Below, piece by piece: positions 52,354 to 62,417 of a stretch of 64,000 nt of DNA (position 1 is the first letter of the stretch; the number at the start of each line of letters is the position of its first letter). This DNA is from Pantoea sp. CCBC3-3-1. Its GTDB lineage: Bacteria; Pseudomonadota; Gammaproteobacteria; Enterobacterales; Enterobacteriaceae. Below the pieces are notes generated by a model. That model saw only the letters and a program-made list of their open reading frames with translations. It ran no database searches and was not told the origin of the DNA. The stretch is from positions 1,550,001 through 1,614,000 of the forward strand of contig NZ_CP034363.1 of assembly GCF_007981265.1 (NCBI RefSeq), written 5' to 3'. The position numbers were made by a program, and so were the translations under genes.

Positions 52354-52375
52354 CAGGGCGGAGAAATCCGCCCTG
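52354..52375. terminator. Hairpin between ycaD and pflA
   Basis: CAGGGCGGA (52354-52362) and TCCGCCCTG (52367-52375) are exact reverse complements over four bases. T-rich sequence follows on both strands, so it probably terminates both convergent genes. Confidence 0.7.
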
Positions 52376-52377
52376 GT

Positions 52378-53118
52378 TTAATACATAACCTTGTGGCCGT
52401 AGCCTTCGAGTATATGCTTTACCCGTTCCATGGTTTCGGCTTTCGGCGGATGAACGCCGTCCAGCTTATATTCCTCTCCCATCGCTATCCATTTGTGCTT
52501 ACCCAGTTCGTGATAGGGCAAAAGCTCAATTTTTTCGACGTTTCCCATATCTCGGGTAAATTCACCAAGGCGATGGGCAGACTCATCATCATCTGAATAG
52601 CCCGGGACCACCACGTAACGTATCCAGGTACGAATATTTTTCTTCGCAAGGTAACGCGCAAAATCCAGCGTACGCCGGTTCGAGACCCCGACAAGTATCT
52701 GGTGAACGTCATCATTTATCTGTTTCAGATCTAACATCACCAGATCGGTAACGTCCAGTAATTCATCAATAACCGGGTCGTAACGGCGTACAAAACCATT
52801 GGTATCCAGACAGGTATTAATCCCTTCTGCATGACAGGCGCGGAACCAGTCACGCACGAATTCGGCTTGCAGGATAGCCTCTCCGCCGGATGCCGTTACG
52901 CCGCCGCCGGAAGCATTCATGAAGTGACGGTAGGAGACAACATCCTTCATCAGCTCTTCAACAGTAATTTCCTTGCCGCCGTGCGTATCCCATGTATCAC
53001 GATTATGGCAATACAGGCAGCGCATCAGGCAACCCTGAAAGAAGGTGATAAAACGGATGCCGGGACCATCAACGGTCCCACAGGATTCAAATGAGTGAAT
53101 ACGACCAGTGACTGACAT
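52378..53118 (-). CDS. pflA: Pyruvate formate-lyase 1 activating enzyme PflA
   Basis: A 246-residue radical SAM enzyme, the same length as in E. coli, that creates the glycyl radical on PflB. The iron-sulfur cluster motif is Cys30-x3-Cys34-x2-Cys37 ([11 protein letters not shown]), and the [11 protein letters not shown] segment binds SAM. It follows pflB after a terminator, so it probably has its own promoter as well as read-through. Confidence 0.97.
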   Translation of the reverse strand: MSVTGRIHSFESCGTVDGPGIRFITFFQGCLMRCLYCHNRDTWDTHGGKEITVEELMKDVVSYRHFMNASGGGVTASGGEAILQAEFVRDWFRACHAEGINTCLDTNGFVRRYDPVIDELLDVTDLVMLDLKQINDDVHQILVGVSNRRTLDFARYLAKKNIRTWIRYVVVPGYSDDDESAHRLGEFTRDMGNVEKIELLPYHELGKHKWIAMGEEYKLDGVHPPKAETMERVKHILEGYGHKVMY

Positions 53119-53236
53119 TGCGATGAATTCTCCATAGTAGACCTGCGTTGCTGGCAGGGACGCAGTCTTAGCTGCGTTAAATCTGTTTTGCCAGCCGCCT
53201 GAGGCGAATGGCCTGAGAAGGCTGGCAAATCAGACT

Positions 53237-53266
53237 GAGAAAAGGCTCCAGCGGCGTGGAGCCTTT
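53237..53266 (-). terminator. Terminator between pflB and pflA
   Basis: AAAGGCTCCA (53241-53250) and TGGAGCCTTT (53257-53266) are exact reverse complements over six bases. On the minus strand CCTTTTCTC follows. It lies just after the pflB stop and would limit pflA expression relative to pflB. Confidence 0.8.
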
Positions 53267-53285
53267 GCTTCTCAGAGAGATGAAG

Positions 53286-55568
53286 TTACATAGTCTGAGT
53301 GAAGGTGCGGGTAATAACGTCCTGCTGTTGCTCTTTGGTCAGTGAGTTGAAACGTACTGCATAGCCTGAAACACGAATAGTCAGCTGAGGATATTTCTCA
53401 GGGTCATTCATCGCATCAAGCAGCATCTCACGGTTCATTACGTTTACATTCAGATGTTGACCGCCTTCAATGCTGGATTCATGGTGGAAGTAACCATCCA
53501 TCAGCCCCGCAAGGTTAGCTTTACGTACGTCATCATCTTTACCCAACGCGTTTGGTACGATGGAGAAGGTGTAAGAGATGCCGTCTTTCGCGTAAGCAAA
53601 CGGGAGTTTTGCTACTGACGTCAGAGAAGCGACAGCACCCTTCTGGTCACGACCGTGCATTGGGTTAGCCCCAGGTCCGAATGGTGCACCGGCGCGGCGA
53701 CCATCTGGTGTGTTACCTGTTTTTTTGCCGTAAACCACGTTTGAAGTGATAGTCAGTACTGATTGTGTTGGCACCGCATTACGGTAAGTCTGCAGTTTCT
53801 GAATTTTCTTCATGAAACGTTCAACAAGGTCGCAGGCGATATCATCGACGCGAGCATCATTATTACCAAACTGCGGATATTCACCTTCGATTTTGAAATC
53901 AACGGCAAGACCGTCTTCATCACGGATGGTGGAAACTTTTGCATATTTAATTGCGGAAAGTGAGTCAGCAGCAACTGACAGACCAGCAATACCACATGCC
54001 ATAGTGCGATACACATCGCGATCGTGCAGCGCCATCAGTGAGGCTTCATAACTATATTTATCATGCATATAGTGGATGACGTTAAGCGCGGTAACATACT
54101 GTTTGGCCAGCCAGTCCATAAAGTGATCCATGCGAGCCATGACTTTCTCATAGTCCAGCACTTCATCCATCATTGGCGCTTCTTTAGGGCCAACCTGCAT
54201 TTTTAACTTCTCATCCACGCCGCCATTAATAGCGTAAAGCATGGTTTTAGCGAGGTTTGCTCGTGCACCGAAGAACTGCATTTGTTTGCCAACAATCATT
54301 GGGCTTACGCAACAGGCGATAGCATAATCATCGTTGTTAAAGTCTGGACGCATCAGATCGTCATTTTCATACTGAACGGATGACGTATCAATTGAGACTT
54401 TTGCCGCATACTTTTTGAAGTTAAGTGGCAATTTCTCTGACCACAAAATGGTCATGTTAGGTTCAGGTGATGGACCCATTGTGTAAAGGGTATTGAGGAA
54501 GCGGAAGCTGTTTTTTGTCACCAGCGTACGGCCGTCTACACCCATACCAGCCAGAGACTCTGTGGCCCAGATTGGGTCGCCAGAGAAGAGTTCGTCATAT
54601 TCCGGCGTACGCAGGAAGCGAACCATACGCAGCTTCATTACCAGATGATCGATAAGCTCCTGAGCGGCTTCCTCGGTAATTTTGCCCTCTTTCAGATCGC
54701 GTTCGATATAGATATCAAGGAATGTTGATACGCGCCCAAAGGACATTGCTGCGCCATTCTGTGATTTCACCGCAGCCAGATAACCGAAGTAAGTCCACTG
54801 TACTGCTTCCTGAGCGGTTTTAGCTGGCCCGGAGATATCGCAACCGTATTTGGCTGCCATCTCTTTAATCTGTTGTAGCGCACGATGCTGATCGGCAATC
54901 TCTTCACGCAGACGGATTGTCGCTTCAAGGTTTACGCCGTTTTCCATATCGCTCTGCAGTGAGGTGAACTGAGCGAATTTATCTTTCATCAGTAAGTCAA
55001 TGCCGTATAACGCAACGCGACGATAATCACCAATGATGCGACCACGACCATAAGCATCTGGTAAACCGGTCAGTACGCCTGATTTGCGGCAGCGCAGGAT
55101 ATCGGGCGTGTAAACATCAAACACGCCCTGGTTATGGGTTTTACGATAATCAGTAAAAACTTTTTTCAGGCCAGCATCTAACTCGCGACCGTAAACTTTA
55201 CAGGAACCTTCTACCATCTTGATGCCGCCAAAAGGGATCAGCGCGCGTTTCAGAGGTGCTTCAGTTTGTAAACCAACAATGGTTTCCAGCTTTTTATCTA
55301 TATAACCAGCATCATGTGAAGTGATAGTGGATGCCAGATCGGTATCAAAATCGACTGGCGCATGGGTGCGGTTTTCCAGCTTAATGCCTTCCATAACCTT
55401 ATCCCACAACGCCGTGGTGGCTGCGGTAGCGCCGCTCAGGAACGTTTCGTCACCTTCATAAGGCGTATAGTTTTTTTGGATAAAATCACGAACATTAATG
55501 CTGTTCTGCCACTCACCTGCTGCAAAGCTTTCCCAGGCAATGGCCTGTTTTTCATTGTGGTCGCTCAT
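53286..55568 (-). CDS. pflB: Formate C-acetyltransferase (pyruvate formate-lyase) PflB
   Basis: A 760-residue glycyl radical enzyme, the same length as E. coli PflB, that converts pyruvate and CoA to acetyl-CoA and formate without oxygen. The active-site cysteine pair lies in [10 protein letters not shown], and the radical Gly is in [13 protein letters not shown] near the C-terminus (about residue 734). It is the second gene of the focA-pflB operon and is activated by PflA. Confidence 0.97.
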   Translation of the reverse strand: MSDHNEKQAIAWESFAAGEWQNSINVRDFIQKNYTPYEGDETFLSGATAATTALWDKVMEGIKLENRTHAPVDFDTDLASTITSHDAGYIDKKLETIVGLQTEAPLKRALIPFGGIKMVEGSCKVYGRELDAGLKKVFTDYRKTHNQGVFDVYTPDILRCRKSGVLTGLPDAYGRGRIIGDYRRVALYGIDLLMKDKFAQFTSLQSDMENGVNLEATIRLREEIADQHRALQQIKEMAAKYGCDISGPAKTAQEAVQWTYFGYLAAVKSQNGAAMSFGRVSTFLDIYIERDLKEGKITEEAAQELIDHLVMKLRMVRFLRTPEYDELFSGDPIWATESLAGMGVDGRTLVTKNSFRFLNTLYTMGPSPEPNMTILWSEKLPLNFKKYAAKVSIDTSSVQYENDDLMRPDFNNDDYAIACCVSPMIVGKQMQFFGARANLAKTMLYAINGGVDEKLKMQVGPKEAPMMDEVLDYEKVMARMDHFMDWLAKQYVTALNVIHYMHDKYSYEASLMALHDRDVYRTMACGIAGLSVAADSLSAIKYAKVSTIRDEDGLAVDFKIEGEYPQFGNNDARVDDIACDLVERFMKKIQKLQTYRNAVPTQSVLTITSNVVYGKKTGNTPDGRRAGAPFGPGANPMHGRDQKGAVASLTSVAKLPFAYAKDGISYTFSIVPNALGKDDDVRKANLAGLMDGYFHHESSIEGGQHLNVNVMNREMLLDAMNDPEKYPQLTIRVSGYAVRFNSLTKEQQQDVITRTFTQTM

Positions 55569-55647
55569 TTGATACCTACCTTAATGACTAGAATTTTTTT
55601 CGTTCCCACCGTCGTTGCGCAGCGGGGCCAAATTACATTGCTGGCAA

Positions 55648-56505
55648 TCAATGATGATCGCCTTCTCGCAGATAAATAACCCAGTAGGTCAAGCCTACCA
55701 GCAGGCCGCCGCCGATAATGTTACCGAGAGTGACTGGAATGAGATTGTCGATAACAAAATTGCTGACGGTCAGGCTTGAGAAGTGTGCTGCTGTGGTTCC
55801 TGTCGCTTGCCAGAACTCTGGGGCAGCAAAATCCTTAATAACGATGGCCAGCGGAATCATGAACATGTTAGCAATACTGTGCTCGAAACCACTCGCAACA
55901 AACATGCCAACGGGTAAGACCATCGCCAACATTTTGTCGGTCAGCGTTCGCCCCGAATAGCTCATCCAGACCGCCATGCATACCATCAGGTTAGCAAGCG
56001 TACCCAGACACAGTGCTTCAATAAAAGTATGGTGCATTTTATGATCAGCCGTTTGCAGAACATTTAATCCCCATGCACCATTAGCCACCATATATTGGCC
56101 GGCAAACCAAATCAGCCCAACGAAGAACATTGCGCCGAAGAAATTTCCGATATAAACGTTAATCCAGTTTTTAGCTAACTGGCTCCAGGTAATGCGTCCA
56201 CTGGCTTTTGCTACCATAGTGAGAACGGTTGAGGTAAACAAGTCTGCACCACAAACGACCACCAGCATCAGTCCCAGTGAGAAACAGATACCGCCAACCA
56301 GTTTTGCCAGCCCCCACGGAACGGTTTCTGTCCCTGTGGTTGCCGTAATATAAAAAACAAAAGCAATTGAAATAAAAACGCCAGCAGTAATTGCAAGGAA
56401 AAAAGTGGTGAAGGGATGTTTCGTCGCCTTATAGACGCCAGCCTCTTCAGCGAAGAGGGCCATTTCAGACGGTACTCTCAAATCAAACGGGTTGCCAGCT
56501 TTCAC
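55648..56505 (-). CDS. focA: Formate channel FocA
   Basis: A 285-residue inner-membrane protein, the same length as E. coli FocA, of the formate/nitrite channel family that moves formate made by PflB. Family signatures are GVFISIAFVFYITATTG, GADLFTSTVLTMVAKASGRITW, and VASGFEHSIANMFMIPLAI. GTG 56505 (giving VKAGNPFDL) has GGGAG at good distance; TTG 56520 is in frame but unlikely. It heads the focA-pflB operon. Confidence 0.95.
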   Translation of the reverse strand: MKAGNPFDLRVPSEMALFAEEAGVYKATKHPFTTFFLAITAGVFISIAFVFYITATTGTETVPWGLAKLVGGICFSLGLMLVVVCGADLFTSTVLTMVAKASGRITWSQLAKNWINVYIGNFFGAMFFVGLIWFAGQYMVANGAWGLNVLQTADHKMHHTFIEALCLGTLANLMVCMAVWMSYSGRTLTDKMLAMVLPVGMFVASGFEHSIANMFMIPLAIVIKDFAAPEFWQATGTTAAHFSSLTVSNFVIDNLIPVTLGNIIGGGLLVGLTYWVIYLREGDHH

Positions 56506-56849
56506 ACTAACGTCTCCCAAAATTATTCAACAATTAAATACTAACAAAGGAGTATAGGGGAGAATTTGATATGGATCATATTGCGTCAGAATGGAGAGGG
56601 TATAAAGCCTCAAGAATGTAGGCTTATTAACATTAAACCTTTGATTTATAAATAATAAATAAATTTTAAAATATAAAATAAAATTGCTTTTTCGGCACGA
56701 TTTGTATTGTTCAGGATGAAAACCAGGAGGTTGTTGTAGCTAGAGTGTAATAATGGTAATTAATGGAAATATTTAGATCACCTTTTATTAACTTTGCGCG
56801 GCTTACGCTTTTTTGTTCTGGATAAAAGAAATGGATCTAATTATTAAAC
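56506..56849. other. focA-pflB promoter region
   Basis: About 340 AT-rich bases between focA and the ycaO terminator. In E. coli this interval holds several pfl promoters with FNR and ArcA control. One clear FNR-type site is listed separately (56566-56579). The 56640-56700 stretch is nearly all A and T and would suit ArcA, H-NS or IHF, but no motif can be assigned. Confidence 0.5.
56566..56579. promoter_or_regulatory. FNR-type site upstream of focA
   Basis: TTGAT-ATGG-ATCAT matches nine of ten fixed bases of the FNR consensus TTGAT-N4-ATCAA. It lies 61-74 bases before the focA start, fitting oxygen-responsive activation of the fermentative focA-pflB operon. Confidence 0.75.
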
Positions 56850-56877
56850 GATGGCCTGCAATAATATGCAGGCCATC
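56850..56877 (-). terminator. Terminator of ycaO
   Basis: GATGGCCTGCA (56850-56860) and TGCAGGCCATC (56867-56877) are exact reverse complements over a six-base loop. On the minus strand it lies seven bases after the ycaO stop and is followed by GTTTAATAATT. Confidence 0.75.
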
Positions 56878-56883
56878 AAAAGA

Positions 56884-58641
56884 TTATTTCCAGTAGCGGC
56901 GTTTTGCCTGCTGGAGTTTTTCATAAGCGGCAAGTAGTGATTGATGCGCCGGGAAGGCCAACAATTCATCATCCACATTCTGCAGTCCATAGAATGGCGC
57001 TTCGCCACTAATGGCTGCTGATGCCGCATCCACCGCATCCTGTCCATACATACGTACAAAAGCATGATGATACTGAACAGGATCGCGTTCCTCTTCCAGG
57101 CTCAGTAGCAGCAGGGTTTGTAAGCAGCGATAGTAGTTCGCGCGAGCAGGTGTAAAGATTGACGCATTGAACTCCATGGTCCATTCAGTCCAAATCAGCG
57201 CTTGATCAATATCACCACCGGCAAGGGCCAGCATAGCCTTCAGTTCACCAATGCGCAGTGTATACCAACCGTTATCTTTTCCGGTTGCCAGGCCTAAAAG
57301 TTCACGAACACGTGTGAAATCATCATGGCCGTCTTCGTCCAGCCGCTCAATTAACGCTAAATAGTCTTCTTTTTCCCACTGGCTTTCTGGTAAAGAGAGC
57401 AGCGTATCGCGCAGATAAGCGCCCATACTGTTGTTTGCTAACAGTAAATCTTCAGCTGGATAAATATCAGACATGCCAGGTACGATGATTCGACAGGCAT
57501 ACACGTCAAGATGCTGATAATCCGCAATATAGACTTCCTGGTCCTCTGCCTTAAAGATGGCCATCAGCGTGGCGAATTCTTCTTCAGTAGTGCCGGCAAA
57601 GCTCCAGTCTGCAAACGGATAATCTGCTTCATCCTTAAACATATCCCAGGAGATCAAGCCGCTGGAATCAATGAAGTGTGTTTCCAGATTAGCGTGTTCA
57701 GCCACTTCTTCATCGTCGAAAGTCGGTGGCGTAAATACGTCGAGATCTTTCAGGCTACGACCCTGCAATAGCTCGGTCACGGTGCGCTCAAGCGCAACGC
57801 CAAAATCAGGATGTGCACCAAAGGAAGCAAAGCAGGTACCATTTTCAGGATTGAAAAGTACCACGCAGATCACGGGATACTTGCCACCTAATGAGGCATC
57901 GTAAGAGAAGATCGGAAAACCTTCGGCTTCCAGTTTGTTAATTGACTCTACAACACCCGGATAGCGGTTAAGCACTTCCTGAGGAATTTCTGGGAGACTA
58001 ATGGATTCGGCAATAATGCGGTTTTTAATATAACGTTCAAAAACTTCTGAGAGCCCCTGAACCCGCGCTTCGTTCGCCGTATTGCCCGCTGACATGCCGT
58101 TCGACACGTACAAATTGCCGATGATATTCATCGGAATATAAACCGTTTGCTGATCGGACTGGCGGGTAAAGGGCAGACCGCAAATCCCGCGGGCGGCATT
58201 GCCCGACTGAAGGTCAATTAAATCGCTGGCGCTGACCGACTGTTCTGGATCGTAAAAAGCCGTCAGGCGAGCATCGAGAATGCCTTCAGGAAGGCTGTCG
58301 TCCTCCGGCAGCGGAAACCATTTTTCATTGGGATAATGGACAAAGTCACCCTTTGCAATGGATTTGCCCAGCCAGAAGTCCGCAAAAAAGTAGTTGGTCG
58401 ACAGGCGTTCAAAGTATTCGCCCAGGGCAGAAGCCAGCGCAGCTTTTTTACTGGCACCTTTACCATTGGTAAAACACAGTGGGCAGTCACGATCGCGAAT
58501 ATGGACTGACCAGACATGCGGAACGGGATTCAGCCAGGACGCTTCTTCAATATTGAAGCCCAGATCCTGTAGTTTTTGCTGAAAGCGTGTAATTGAGTCT
58601 TCCAACGCGGCATCTTTGCCTGGAATATAAGTTTGCGTCAT
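56884..58641 (-). CDS. ycaO: YcaO, ribosomal protein S12 methylthiolation accessory factor
   Basis: A 585-residue member of the YcaO ATP-dependent family, very close to E. coli YcaO. It has the N-terminal YcaO core (NGKGASKKAALASALGEYFERLSTNYFF, NTANEARVQGLSEVFERYIKNRIIAESISLPEIP) and a C-terminal helical domain with GELKAMLALAGGDIDQALIWTEWTMEFN. In E. coli it potentiates RimO-dependent beta-methylthiolation of S12; rimO is missing from its usual place in this window and may be elsewhere. ATG 58641 aligns with E. coli MTQTFIPGKDAAL; a 34-residue longer frame was rejected. Confidence 0.94.
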   Translation of the reverse strand: MTQTYIPGKDAALEDSITRFQQKLQDLGFNIEEASWLNPVPHVWSVHIRDRDCPLCFTNGKGASKKAALASALGEYFERLSTNYFFADFWLGKSIAKGDFVHYPNEKWFPLPEDDSLPEGILDARLTAFYDPEQSVSASDLIDLQSGNAARGICGLPFTRQSDQQTVYIPMNIIGNLYVSNGMSAGNTANEARVQGLSEVFERYIKNRIIAESISLPEIPQEVLNRYPGVVESINKLEAEGFPIFSYDASLGGKYPVICVVLFNPENGTCFASFGAHPDFGVALERTVTELLQGRSLKDLDVFTPPTFDDEEVAEHANLETHFIDSSGLISWDMFKDEADYPFADWSFAGTTEEEFATLMAIFKAEDQEVYIADYQHLDVYACRIIVPGMSDIYPAEDLLLANNSMGAYLRDTLLSLPESQWEKEDYLALIERLDEDGHDDFTRVRELLGLATGKDNGWYTLRIGELKAMLALAGGDIDQALIWTEWTMEFNASIFTPARANYYRCLQTLLLLSLEEERDPVQYHHAFVRMYGQDAVDAASAAISGEAPFYGLQNVDDELLAFPAHQSLLAAYEKLQQAKRRYWK

Positions 58642-58952
58642 AGGTAAAGCCCACTCGTTTTGGGTTGTGCCGAAAGCGCGCAATGATACGGTGTTTCCAC
58701 CTGATTCGCTATCCGACCTGGATAATTTCATGGTCCCTATCATGGCATTTTTATCCTGCTGTGTTAGCGAGAAAAAGCCATTGCGGATATTGCCTCACAA
58801 AATATCGCTATCATTACATTAACCCTTACAAGCTGTTGCGGGATGTCATCCGGAACTGGTCGGCTTACCGGATTAAACATTGCAGCTAACGGATGGCGAT
58901 GATAAAACCGATAGCAGAATCGAACCGATTGAACAGAAAGTGGTGAGGGGAA
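58642..58952. other. Divergent intergenic region between ycaO and serC
   Basis: About 310 bases with promoters for both genes. E. coli serC is controlled by Lrp and CRP, but I could not pick out a convincing site here. The ycaP gene found here in E. coli is absent. Confidence 0.4.
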
Positions 58953-60038
58953 ATGAGCCAGGTTTTCAATTTTAGCTCCGGTCCAGCGATGCTGCCGGTA
59001 GAAGTGCTGCGTCGTGCCGAACAGGAACTCTGCAACTGGCAGGGTTTAGGAACCTCCGTTATGGAGGTCAGTCATCGTAGTAAAGAATTCACTCAGGTTG
59101 CTGAAGAGGCAGAGAAAGATTTTCGCGATCTGCTGAAAATCCCCGCCAACTACAAAGTATTATTCTGTCACGGTGGCGCGCGCGCGCAGTTTGCGGCAGT
59201 GCCGATGAATCTGCTGGGTAACCACTCAACAGCAGATTATGTCGATGGCGGCTACTGGGCACAAAGCGCTATTAAAGAAGCGACAAAATATTGCACTCCT
59301 AACGTTATTGATGCCAAAACAACGCTTGATGGGTTGCGGGCGATTACCCCAATGAGCAGCTGGTCGTTGTCAGACGAAGCGGCCTATGTGCACTACTGCC
59401 CCAATGAAACTATTGATGGTATCGCTATTGATGAAGAGCCTGATTTCGGCGACAAAATTGCGGTAGCTGATTTATCATCGACCATCCTTTCTCGCCCTCT
59501 GGATATTAACCGTTACGGCGTAATTTACGCGGGAGCGCAAAAAAATATCGGCCCTGCAGGCCTGACGCTTGTTGTCGTCCGCGAAGACTTATTGGGTAAA
59601 GCCCAGCAAGCCTTGCCATCAATTCTTGATTACAAGGTATTAAGCGACAACGATTCTATGTTCAACACGCCGCCTACTTTTGCATGGTACCTTTCTGGTC
59701 TGGTCTTTAAATGGCTAAAAGAGCAGGGCGGGGTAGGTGAACTGAATAAGCGTAATCAGGCTAAAGCTGACCTCTTATATGGCACTATCGATAACAGTGA
59801 TTTTTATCGTAATGATGTCGCCGGGCGTAACCGCTCGCGGATGAACATTCCGTTCCAGCTGGCGGATGCCACATTGGACAGCGTGTTTATCGAAGAGTCG
59901 GTAGCAGCGGGTCTGCATTCGCTGAAAGGGCATCGCGCGGTAGGCGGGATGCGTGCGTCGATTTACAATGCTATGCCGCTCGAAGGCGTGCAGGCGTTAA
60001 CTGATTTTATGATTGATTTTGAACGTCGTCACGGCTAA
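58953..60038 (+). CDS. serC: Phosphoserine/phosphohydroxythreonine aminotransferase SerC
   Basis: A 361-residue class V PLP aminotransferase. It makes phosphoserine in the serine pathway and phosphohydroxythreonine in vitamin B6 synthesis. [15 protein letters not shown] and the PLP-lysine segment [25 protein letters not shown] are clear, as is the [11 protein letters not shown] substrate region. A GAGGGG ribosome site precedes ATG 58953. It forms an operon with aroA, 80 bases downstream, as in E. coli. Confidence 0.97.
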   Translation: MSQVFNFSSGPAMLPVEVLRRAEQELCNWQGLGTSVMEVSHRSKEFTQVAEEAEKDFRDLLKIPANYKVLFCHGGARAQFAAVPMNLLGNHSTADYVDGGYWAQSAIKEATKYCTPNVIDAKTTLDGLRAITPMSSWSLSDEAAYVHYCPNETIDGIAIDEEPDFGDKIAVADLSSTILSRPLDINRYGVIYAGAQKNIGPAGLTLVVVREDLLGKAQQALPSILDYKVLSDNDSMFNTPPTFAWYLSGLVFKWLKEQGGVGELNKRNQAKADLLYGTIDNSDFYRNDVAGRNRSRMNIPFQLADATLDSVFIEESVAAGLHSLKGHRAVGGMRASIYNAMPLEGVQALTDFMIDFERRHG

Positions 60039-60062
60039 AGCGGTGGTGCGGTTCTAAAATTG

Positions 60063-60088
60063 AAAACCCTGCAGCTTTGCGGGGTTTT
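60063..60088 (+). terminator. Attenuator-like hairpin between serC and aroA
   Basis: AAAACCCTGC (60063-60072) pairs with GCGGGGTTTT (60079-60088, one G-U pair) over a six-base loop. It lies inside the serC-aroA operon. The T residues are part of the stem, so termination is probably partial and could lower aroA relative to serC. Confidence 0.6.
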
Positions 60089-60118
60089 ATTGCATTTTAT
60101 TTGGAGAATAAGTTTCAC

Positions 60119-61405
60119 ATGCAGGAATCTCTGACACTACAACCTGTCGCGCTGGTGGATGGTACCGTTAATCTTCCCGGGTCTAAAAGCGTTTCTAACC
60201 GTGCACTGCTTCTGGCTGCCCTCGCAAAAGGTACGACTCGCCTGACTAATCTGTTAGACAGTGACGATGTACGCCATATGCTCACTGCTCTTGAGGCATT
60301 AGGCGTGAGCTACACGCTGTCAGAACAGCGTACCGTCTGCGAAATTACCGGACAGGGTGGCCCGTTGCATGCAGACCAGTCGCTGGAATTATTCCTGGGA
60401 AATGCAGGTACGGCTATGCGTCCGTTGGCTGCTGCACTATGTCTGGGAAGCAATAATATTGTCCTGACTGGCGAGCCGCGCATGAAAGAGCGTCCTATTG
60501 GCCATCTGGTTGATGCTTTGCGTCAGGGCGGCGCGCAAATTGACTATCTGGAACAGGAAAACTATCCGCCGCTGCGTCTTAAAGGTGGTTTTATCGGTGG
60601 TGAAGTTACCGTTGACGGTAGCGTATCAAGTCAGTTCCTCACCGCGTTGTTAATGACGGCACCCCTTGCGTCTGCCGATACGAAAATCGTTATTAAGGGC
60701 GATCTGGTTTCTAAACCTTATATTGATATCACCCTTAATCTGATGAAAACCTTCGGCGTTAACGTACAGAACGACAGCTACGGCGTATTCCATATTGCGG
60801 GCAACCAGCAGTATGTTTCGCCTGGCGAGTATCTTGTCGAAGGTGACGCCTCTTCTGCTTCCTACTTCCTGGCCGCGGCGGCAATTAAGGGCGGTACGAT
60901 AAAAGTGACCGGAATTGGCCGCAACAGTATGCAGGGCGATATCCGCTTTGCTGACGTACTGGAAAAGATGGGGGCTACCGTAGAGTGGGGTGATGATTAT
61001 ATTGCCTGTACGCGTGGAGAGCTAAATGCAATTGATTTGGATATGAATCATATCCCTGACGCTGCTATGACTATCGCTACCGCTGCTCTCTTTGCTAAAG
61101 GGACAACGGTAATGAGAAATATCTATAACTGGCGTGTGAAAGAAACCGATCGTTTGGCTGCGATGGCAACTGAGTTACGTAAAGTTGGTGCGGAAGTTGA
61201 AGAAGGACACGACTACATTCGTGTCACCCCGCCAGAAAAGATCCTGTTTGCTGAAATCGGTACTTATAACGATCATCGTATGGCGATGTGTTTCTCGCTG
61301 GTAGCCCTTTCTTCTACAGCCGTCACGATTCTTGACCCAGGCTGTACGGCAAAAACTTTCCCAGACTATTTTGAGCAGTTTGCCCGGCTCAGCCAGCCAG
61401 CATAA
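60119..61405 (+). CDS. aroA: 3-phosphoshikimate 1-carboxyvinyltransferase (EPSP synthase) AroA
   Basis: A 428-residue shikimate pathway enzyme that joins phosphoenolpyruvate to shikimate-3-phosphate. Motifs are [53 protein letters not shown] and the late [10 protein letters not shown]. The unchanged [10 protein letters not shown] loop places it in the glyphosate-sensitive class I group. ATG 60119 has GGAG upstream and matches the E. coli start; a 14-residue longer frame was rejected. Confidence 0.97.
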   Translation: MQESLTLQPVALVDGTVNLPGSKSVSNRALLLAALAKGTTRLTNLLDSDDVRHMLTALEALGVSYTLSEQRTVCEITGQGGPLHADQSLELFLGNAGTAMRPLAAALCLGSNNIVLTGEPRMKERPIGHLVDALRQGGAQIDYLEQENYPPLRLKGGFIGGEVTVDGSVSSQFLTALLMTAPLASADTKIVIKGDLVSKPYIDITLNLMKTFGVNVQNDSYGVFHIAGNQQYVSPGEYLVEGDASSASYFLAAAAIKGGTIKVTGIGRNSMQGDIRFADVLEKMGATVEWGDDYIACTRGELNAIDLDMNHIPDAAMTIATAALFAKGTTVMRNIYNWRVKETDRLAAMATELRKVGAEVEEGHDYIRVTPPEKILFAEIGTYNDHRMAMCFSLVALSSTAVTILDPGCTAKTFPDYFEQFARLSQPA

Positions 61406-61409
61406 CTTT

Positions 61410-61443
61410 GCAAGTCTGCTGTCGTCATGTACAGCAGACTTGC
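61410..61443 (+). terminator. Long hairpin after aroA
   Basis: GCAAGTCTGCTGT (61410-61422) and ACAGCAGACTTGC (61431-61443) are exact reverse complements over eight bases, just after the aroA stop. There is no T-tract, so it may act as an mRNA 3' end-protecting hairpin or a processing site. E. coli has ycaL here instead. Confidence 0.55.
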
Positions 61444-61612
61444 GAGACTCCTCACGCTCCAGAGCATAACTATCATCAAAATCATCTGACGCTGACCGAT
61501 TAATTTGGGGACGTCTATGCTTAGGGGGTAACGATCGGGGCGAGAGCAGCGTATAATGCGCGGCGATCTTTGTCTGAGTAAGTCAACAGACATCCACCGA
61601 CAGGAGAATGAT

Positions 61613-62299
61613 ATGACGGCTATAGCCCCGGTGATCACTATTGATGGCCCTAGCGGTGCCGGTAAAGGGACCTTGTGTAAAGCGATGGCTGAGGCGCTGC
61701 GGTGGCATCTGCTGGATTCAGGCGCCATCTATCGTGTTCTGGCACTTGCGGCGTTGCATCATCAGGTGGACATCACTTCGGAAGAGGCGCTGGTGCCAAT
61801 CGCCGCTCATCTTGACGTGCGTTTTGTATCCATCAACGGCGAGATGGAAGTGATCCTGGAAGGCGAAAACGTCTCCGGTGAAATTCGTACTCAGGATGTC
61901 AGCAACACTGCATCTAAAGTTGCTGCTTTCCCTCGCGTTCGTGAAGCGCTGCTGCGTCGTCAACGCGCTTTTCGCGAGGCACCCGGTCTGATTGCAGACG
62001 GCCGAGATATGGGAACAGTCGTGTTTCCAGATGCGCCAGTAAAGATTTTCCTGGATGCCAGCTCTGAAGAGCGTGCTAACCGCCGTATGCTACAGTTGCA
62101 GGAGAAAGGCTTTAATGTTAACTTTGAACGCCTTTTATCCGAGATAAAAGAGCGCGATGAGCGCGATCGGAATCGTTCGATTGCGCCTTTAAGGCCGGCA
62201 GAGGATGCGTTAGTACTGGATTCAACCAGCATGTCCATTGAGCAAGTGATTGAAATTTCGCTTAATCATGCGCGTGAAAAACTCGCTCTGTCGCTGTAG
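61613..62299 (+). CDS. cmk: Cytidylate kinase Cmk
   Basis: A 228-residue NMP kinase that phosphorylates CMP and dCMP. The P-loop is GPSGAGKGT near residue 12, and [30 protein letters not shown] contains the NMP-binding and lid Arg residues. ATG 61613 follows AGGAG (61602-61606); a 19-residue longer frame was rejected. It lies upstream of rpsA, with which it is partly co-transcribed in E. coli. Confidence 0.97.
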   Translation: MTAIAPVITIDGPSGAGKGTLCKAMAEALRWHLLDSGAIYRVLALAALHHQVDITSEEALVPIAAHLDVRFVSINGEMEVILEGENVSGEIRTQDVSNTASKVAAFPRVREALLRRQRAFREAPGLIADGRDMGTVVFPDAPVKIFLDASSEERANRRMLQLQEKGFNVNFERLLSEIKERDERDRNRSIAPLRPAEDALVLDSTSMSIEQVIEISLNHAREKLALSL

Positions 62300-62417
62300 C
62301 ATCGCAGTAACCGATTTTCTTAACCCTTTGATATGGATGTCATGGGGCATGTGAAACAACCCCATCCGGCAGGAAGTCAGGTGGACGTTAAATTGAAGAA
62401 TCCTGAAGATTATCAAT
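62300..62417 (+). promoter_or_regulatory. rpsA leader with regulatory hairpin and no Shine-Dalgarno site
   Basis: The 118 bases before rpsA contain a hairpin ATGGGG (62342-62347) with CCCCAT (62360-62365), GGA-containing single-stranded stretches (GGAAG, GGTGGACG), and no classical ribosome site before ATG 62418. In E. coli such a folded leader gives strong S1 initiation and allows S1 to repress its own mRNA. Confidence 0.6.
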
